A DNA stretch of 64,000 bases from Planctobacterium marinum (lineage in GTDB: Bacteria; Pseudomonadota; Gammaproteobacteria; Enterobacterales; Alteromonadaceae): contig NZ_AP027272.1 of the NCBI RefSeq assembly GCF_036322805.1, positions 3,100,001-3,164,000 on the forward strand, written 5' to 3'. The notes under the pieces were generated by a model. It was not told the DNA's origin. It was given only the letters and a program-made list of their open reading frames with translations, and searched no databases. The position numbers and the translations under genes were made by a program. Shown here piece after piece: positions 59,961-64,000 of the stretch. Each line of letters starts with the position of its first letter. Within the stretch, counting starts at the first letter, position 1.

Positions 59961-59987
59961 TGATCTGAAAAACTCATTAACCAGTAA
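59961..59987 (+). promoter_or_regulatory. Candidate ECF promoter of the SnoaL/FAD/DUF1365 operon
   Basis: TGATCT (59961-59966), 16-base spacer, AGTAA (59983-59987), about 26 bases before the ATG at 60013. It matches the spacing and both motifs upstream of the ECF sigma gene. Confidence 0.6.
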
Positions 59988-60012
59988 CAATTGCATCAAT
60001 ATAGGAAACCAC

Positions 60013-60447
60013 ATGTCAGTCTTAGATACCTTTGCTCAGTTTTATAAAGCACTGCATAAAGACAACCTCCATATGCTGCAGGACATCTACCACCAAGACA
60101 TTAGATTTGTTGATCCAGTGGGACAACACGAAGGCTTATCAGTTGTAGAGTCCTACTTCAGGCATTTACTGGAAACTACCATTTCCTGTGAATTTGATAT
60201 TAAACATGTGGTTGCACATGACAGCTATGCCATCGCCCGATGGGAAATGATCCTGCGCCACCCTAAGCTTTCTGGTGGCAAGGTGATCAAATTAGACGGC
60301 ACCAGTGAGTTGATTATCAAAAACGATAAAATTATTCAGCAAACGGACTTTTACGATATGGGTGCTATGTTCTATGAACACATCCCCATTTTGAGCACAT
60401 TAGTGCGGTTTGTTAAAAATAAAATTAAAAACTATCAGGATTCATAG
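60013..60447 (+). CDS. SnoaL-like/NTF2-family protein
   Basis: A 144-residue NTF2-fold protein of the SnoaL type: the start DTFAQFYKALHKDNLHMLQDIYHQDIRFVDPVGQHEG is typical, with the repeated wide curved sheet and hydrophobic pocket pattern to the end. The catalytic role is unknown. It starts the operon that continues with an FAD oxidoreductase and a DUF1365 protein, a set often found with ECF/ChrR systems. It overlaps the next start codon by one base. Confidence 0.83.
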   Translation: MSVLDTFAQFYKALHKDNLHMLQDIYHQDIRFVDPVGQHEGLSVVESYFRHLLETTISCEFDIKHVVAHDSYAIARWEMILRHPKLSGGKVIKLDGTSELIIKNDKIIQQTDFYDMGAMFYEHIPILSTLVRFVKNKIKNYQDS

Positions 60448-61715
60448 TGAGCAAAAAAATTGCAATTATCGGTACCGGCATTTCCGGATTAACCTGCGGT
60501 TACTTATTGAACAAAAGTAACGACATTACTCTTTTCGAGGCGAATGACTATATCGGTGGCCATACCGCCACAGTGGATGTTGATTTTGGCGACCGCCGCT
60601 ATGCCATCGATACCGGGTTTATTGTTTTTAATGACTGGACCTATCCCAACTTTATCAAACTCATGAAGCAACTGGGTGTTGCAAGCCAGCCTACTGAAAT
60701 GAGTTTTAGCGTAAAAAATACCGCACAAAACCTGGAATATAACGGCAATACCATCAACACGCTGTTCGCTCAACGAAGAAACATACTGCGCCCCAAATTT
60801 ATCCGGATTGTCCGAGACATCCTTAAATTTAATAAAGTATGTAAAGCAGAGCACAGCAAGCCAAGCTTTGCTGACGACGCTACGCTGGGTGATCTGATTC
60901 AAAAACACAATCTCAGTGATGATTTTGCGCAAAACTATATCTTACCCATGTGCGCAGCTATCTGGTCTTCAAGCCTTGAGAGCGTTAAAGGATTTCCACT
61001 GCGTTTCTTTTTGCAGTTTTTCATGAATCACGGATTGCTGAACATTACCGACCGACCGCAGTGGTACACACTTATTGGTGGTTCCCGTAGTTATATTAAA
61101 CCCCTGACCCGAGATTTCTCGGACAAAATTCACCTCAACAGCGGCGTGCAATCTGTTACCAGAGTCGCCAATGGCTATCAAATAACGTCATTAAACAGCG
61201 CCCTCGATGGCGTCTATGACGAGGTGATCTTTGCCTGTCACAGCGACCAGGCACTGGCCATGTTGCAAAACCCTACGGCTGGGCAAAACGAGGTTTTGGG
61301 TGCGATCCCTTATGCTGATAACGAGGTAGTACTGCACACAGATACCGATATTCTCCCCAAACGCCCATTGGCTTGGGCTAGCTGGAACTACATGCTGGAA
61401 GGCGGCAACGACGAACAAATAGCCCCTGCAACCCTGACTTACGACATGAATATCCTGCAGCGCATTGAGTCTGACACCACTTTTTGCGTTACACTGAATG
61501 CCACCAGCAAAATTAACCCCAACAAGATCTTGCGCACCTTTAATTACGCCCATCCACAATTCAGCGAGCAAACGATTGCCGCGCAGCAAAAGCGCAACCA
61601 GATATGTGGTGTTGATGGTGTGCATTTCTGCGGTGCCTATTGGTACAACGGCTTCCACGAAGACGGCTTGCGCAGTGCGTTGGATGTGTGTGAGCGATTT
61701 GGTGAGTCGCTTTAG
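60447..61715 (+). CDS. FAD/NAD(P)-binding amine-oxidase-like oxidoreductase
   Basis: A 422-residue flavoprotein. The N-terminal dinucleotide motif IAIIGTGISGLTCGYLLNKS is followed by FEANDYIGGHTATVDV (FAD ribose Glu) and the closing CGAYWYNGFHEDGLRSAL that binds FAD at the C-terminus. It belongs to the NAD(P)-binding Rossmann/amine oxidase family seen next to DUF1365 and cyclopropane-fatty-acid-synthase-like genes in ChrR regulons, where it is tied to fatty-acid modification. The start is GTG, overlapping the previous stop. Confidence 0.88.
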   Translation: MSKKIAIIGTGISGLTCGYLLNKSNDITLFEANDYIGGHTATVDVDFGDRRYAIDTGFIVFNDWTYPNFIKLMKQLGVASQPTEMSFSVKNTAQNLEYNGNTINTLFAQRRNILRPKFIRIVRDILKFNKVCKAEHSKPSFADDATLGDLIQKHNLSDDFAQNYILPMCAAIWSSSLESVKGFPLRFFLQFFMNHGLLNITDRPQWYTLIGGSRSYIKPLTRDFSDKIHLNSGVQSVTRVANGYQITSLNSALDGVYDEVIFACHSDQALAMLQNPTAGQNEVLGAIPYADNEVVLHTDTDILPKRPLAWASWNYMLEGGNDEQIAPATLTYDMNILQRIESDTTFCVTLNATSKINPNKILRTFNYAHPQFSEQTIAAQQKRNQICGVDGVHFCGAYWYNGFHEDGLRSALDVCERFGESL

Positions 61716-61717
61716 TT

Positions 61718-62473
61718 ATGACTCAAGCAGTAACCTCCACCAACTACTCAAGTGCGCTGTATATCGGTGAAACCTGGCATCAGCGCTTTGTGCCCAAAAA
61801 TCACAAATTCAAATACAACATTATGATGTTTTGGTTAGATTTGGATGAGGTGGCACTGCTGGACCAGAAGCTCAGTTTGTTCAGTGCTGAAAAGTTTAAT
61901 TGGGTGCAATTTCGCCGCGGTGACTTCTTAACCAATAATCAGCAAACTCTGAAACAAGAGGTATTGCAGACTATGTCGGAAAAAGCAGGCACTCCGCTAT
62001 CGGGTAAGGTGTTTTTGCTGTCACCACTGCGGATCCTCGGAATGTATTTCAGCCCGGTGAATTTTTATTATCTGCAAAATGACGCGGGAGAGTTCAGCCA
62101 TCTATTGGCAGAGGTGAGTAATACTCCCTGGAATGAGCGCCACTGTTACCTGGTTGACCTCAAAGAGCAAAAAGATAGCGACAAGGCTTTTCACGTGTCA
62201 CCGTATAATCCCATCGACATGCAATACCGATGGAATATCAAACCTCCCGGCAACAAACTATTCCTGCAACTGGACTGTTTAAAAACCGACAAACACTTTA
62301 CTGCCGCTATTGGCTTAAAACGCATGGAATTAAGCAACAGCGTGATGCGCAAATCCTTATTCCAGTTTCCCCATATCACTTTGAAAACCCTGTTTGGCAT
62401 TTACTGGCAAGCGTTAAAACTGTTTGCCAAACGCGTGCCCATATACGATCATCCCAAAAGCGCAGGACGATGA
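61718..62473 (+). CDS. DUF1365 family protein
   Basis: A 251-residue DUF1365 protein: SALYIGETWHQRFVPKNHKFKY at the start, RILGMYFSPVNFYYLQND near 110, and the family FHVSPYNPIDMQYRW near 160. The biochemical function is unknown; the family co-occurs with the flavoprotein above and is linked to membrane lipid modification under oxidative stress. It starts 2 bases after the flavoprotein stop. The cyclopropane-fatty-acid synthase that often comes next is not within the window. Confidence 0.88.
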   Translation: MTQAVTSTNYSSALYIGETWHQRFVPKNHKFKYNIMMFWLDLDEVALLDQKLSLFSAEKFNWVQFRRGDFLTNNQQTLKQEVLQTMSEKAGTPLSGKVFLLSPLRILGMYFSPVNFYYLQNDAGEFSHLLAEVSNTPWNERHCYLVDLKEQKDSDKAFHVSPYNPIDMQYRWNIKPPGNKLFLQLDCLKTDKHFTAAIGLKRMELSNSVMRKSLFQFPHITLKTLFGIYWQALKLFAKRVPIYDHPKSAGR

Positions 62474-62489
62474 CTTCCAATCGGACTTG

Positions 62490-64000
62490 TTAGTCGTCCT
62501 CTGCCCCGTTAATACAGTCAGAAATGCGCTTCAGTCTTTGCAGTGCTTTGAAGTTAACACTGCCTTTGGGAAACTTCCCTTTGGCTGAAAGTTTACCGGC
62601 ATCAGTCCCGGTTAACAGGGTAACCGCTTCATCAACAGTTGCGACACAGTAGATATTGAATACCCCTTTTTTAACGGCTTCAACCACTTTACTGTCCAGC
62701 ACTAGATTGATTTGGTTAGATTTAGGCACAACCACACCTTGGTTTCCGGTGAAGCCACGGTGCTGACAAAGTTTGAAAAAGCCTTCAATCTTTTCGTTGA
62801 CGCCCCCGATAGATTGCACTTCACCATACTGGTTAATGGAGCCGGTTATCGCCAGCTCTTGTCTGACCGGAATCCCCGTAAGTGCAGACAACAAAGCAAT
62901 AAGCTCAGCCAGCGACGCACTATCGCCATCTACATGACCATAGGATTGCTCAATGGCAATATTGGCTGATAGCGTGAGCGGAAAATCCTGTGCGTATTTA
63001 TGGCCAAGATAGCCAGTGAGCAACATAACTCCTTTGGAGTGAATGGGCTGACCTAACTCCACTTCTCTTTCGATATCAACGACACCATTGGAGCCTGCAT
63101 ACACCGTAGAGGTAATGCGCGCCGGAGTACCAAAGACACTATCGCCAATTTCCAGTACCGTCAGACCATTGACCTTACCCACAGCCTCTCCTTGGGTGTC
63201 GATAAGTACCTGACCTTCTTTGATATCGTCCAGTAATGCCTGGCTGATGCGACCACTGCGGCGTTTTTTCGCATCCAGCGCCTCATTAATATGGGAAACA
63301 TCTATTTCCAGCTCACCTTTTTGGCGACAGAAAAAGGCAGCTTCTTGCAACAGCTCAATCACGTCTGCAAAACGTGCCGAGAGACGTTCCTGATGCTCTG
63401 CCGTGCGCAAGCTATACTCTACTAACTTATGCATGGCAGGGTTAGAAATACTGGTAAGTTCAAGGCGTTTAACCTGGTTGCGCACTCGCCCGACAAAGTC
63501 AAACAAGTTGGTTTTATTCAGCTCAATTTCTGAATCAAAATCCACCAGCACGCGGAATAACTCCTCAAACTCGTCATCGTATTCCTGCAACATGTAATAC
63601 AAGTCGCGGGTTCCCAGCAAAATCACTTTTACATTCAGCGGGATCTGCTGCGGATTGAGGGTGATGGAGTTAACCATGCCGTAGTCGTGTTGGGAAATAT
63701 CCAGCTTCACTTCGCCAAACTTTAGCGCCAGCTTCAGGGATTCCCAGACAAAGGGTTGCTGAATCATTTTGTCGGCATCCAGCAGCAAATAACCACCATT
63801 GGCTTTGTGTAATGCACCTGGCCTTATCATGCGAAAATTAGTGAACAATGACCCTTGCACGTTGCTGTATTCAATGCGCCCGAAAATATTCTGATACGTC
63901 GGGTTAGGTTCATACACCACTGGGGCACCACTGTCGGGTTCATGAGTAGTGATGATATTCGGCAGATATTGCTCTTCTAATATGGTGCGTTTGTCATATT
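62490..64000 (-). CDS. LonB-like ATP-dependent protease, C-terminal part (partial)
   Basis: The frame stays open to the right edge, so the protein start lies beyond the window; the visible 503 residues are the C-terminal part. It is a Lon-type S16 protease of the AAA_32/LonB kind: KANGGYLLLDADKM and LGTRDLYYMLQEYDDEFEELFRV belong to the ATPase part, and the protease domain has the catalytic Ser in GDSASLAEL and Lys in GGVNEKIEGFF. The order differs from classical LonA. It is convergent with the DUF1365 gene. Confidence 0.9.
   Translation of the reverse strand, partial: YDKRTILEEQYLPNIITTHEPDSGAPVVYEPNPTYQNIFGRIEYSNVQGSLFTNFRMIRPGALHKANGGYLLLDADKMIQQPFVWESLKLALKFGEVKLDISQHDYGMVNSITLNPQQIPLNVKVILLGTRDLYYMLQEYDDEFEELFRVLVDFDSEIELNKTNLFDFVGRVRNQVKRLELTSISNPAMHKLVEYSLRTAEHQERLSARFADVIELLQEAAFFCRQKGELEIDVSHINEALDAKKRRSGRISQALLDDIKEGQVLIDTQGEAVGKVNGLTVLEIGDSVFGTPARITSTVYAGSNGVVDIEREVELGQPIHSKGVMLLTGYLGHKYAQDFPLTLSANIAIEQSYGHVDGDSASLAELIALLSALTGIPVRQELAITGSINQYGEVQSIGGVNEKIEGFFKLCQHRGFTGNQGVVVPKSNQINLVLDSKVVEAVKKGVFNIYCVATVDEAVTLLTGTDAGKLSAKGKFPKGSVNFKALQRLKRISDCINGAEDD

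Overview
The window comes from a chromosome of a marine gammaproteobacterium of the Alteromonadales type (Alteromonas/Aliiglaciecola-like; the genus is my inference). The basis is gene order: rpoE-rseA-rseB-rseC followed by lepA-lepB-rnc-era, nadB divergent from rpoE, sdhE-ygfX divergent from ygfZ, rluD-pgeF-clpB divergent from bamD, and a 16S-tRNA-Ile-tRNA-Ala-23S-5S rRNA operon with tandem promoters. Coding is dense and most genes are housekeeping.

Layout. 1-9.7 kb is a minus-strand block (YjjV nuclease, pdxH, era, rnc, lepB, lepA, rseC, rseB, rseA, rpoE) after a divergent serB-like/ahpA pair at the left edge. rpoE has a sigma-E-type promoter of its own. 10-14.8 kb holds nadB, a MaoC-like dehydratase, ygfX-sdhE, ygfZ and a SlyD-like isomerase. 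14.8-23.3 kb holds a 1111-residue secreted propeller/amidohydrolase protein, a methyltransferase, a LysR regulator, argS and prfC. 23.4-25.9 kb is a small insertion-like segment: two unknown A+T-rich genes lie between an intact rimI and a decayed copy of the rimI 3' end beside prfC, and a holD-like gene with a tandem KVAEE repeat follows. 25.9-31.6 kb holds tRNA-Trp, an HDOD protein and a thiamine salvage operon controlled by a TPP riboswitch (TonB receptor, YkoF-like protein, two PnuT-like permeases, kinase). 31.6-37.7 kb holds a thioesterase, tmcA, an acetyltransferase, a large divergent tubulin/FtsZ-like protein and a thioredoxin-like protein. 37.9-39.6 kb holds an SGNH lipoprotein and a periplasmic binding protein. 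39.6-45.9 kb is the rRNA operon with a repeat-rich tail. 46-55.8 kb holds pssA, a LuxR regulator, a neutral ceramidase, clpB, pgeF, rluD and bamD. 55.8-57.9 kb is a repeat-rich region around a DUF3800 gene. 57.9-62.5 kb holds an ECF sigma factor/ChrR anti-sigma pair and its probable target operon (SnoaL-like, FAD oxidoreductase, DUF1365), with a LON-domain gene between. A LonB-like protease runs off the right edge.

Most notable are: (1) the stand-alone tubulin/FtsZ-like GTPase at 35055-37295, which keeps the T1, T3, T4, T6 and T7 motifs in order; (2) the duplicated rimI 3' end, the footprint expected when a segment inserts into a gene end and restores it; (3) paired structured repeats around the DUF3800 gene whose stems vary in a compensatory way; (4) a shared TGATCT-N16-(C/A)GTAA motif upstream of both the ECF sigma gene and the putative target operon.
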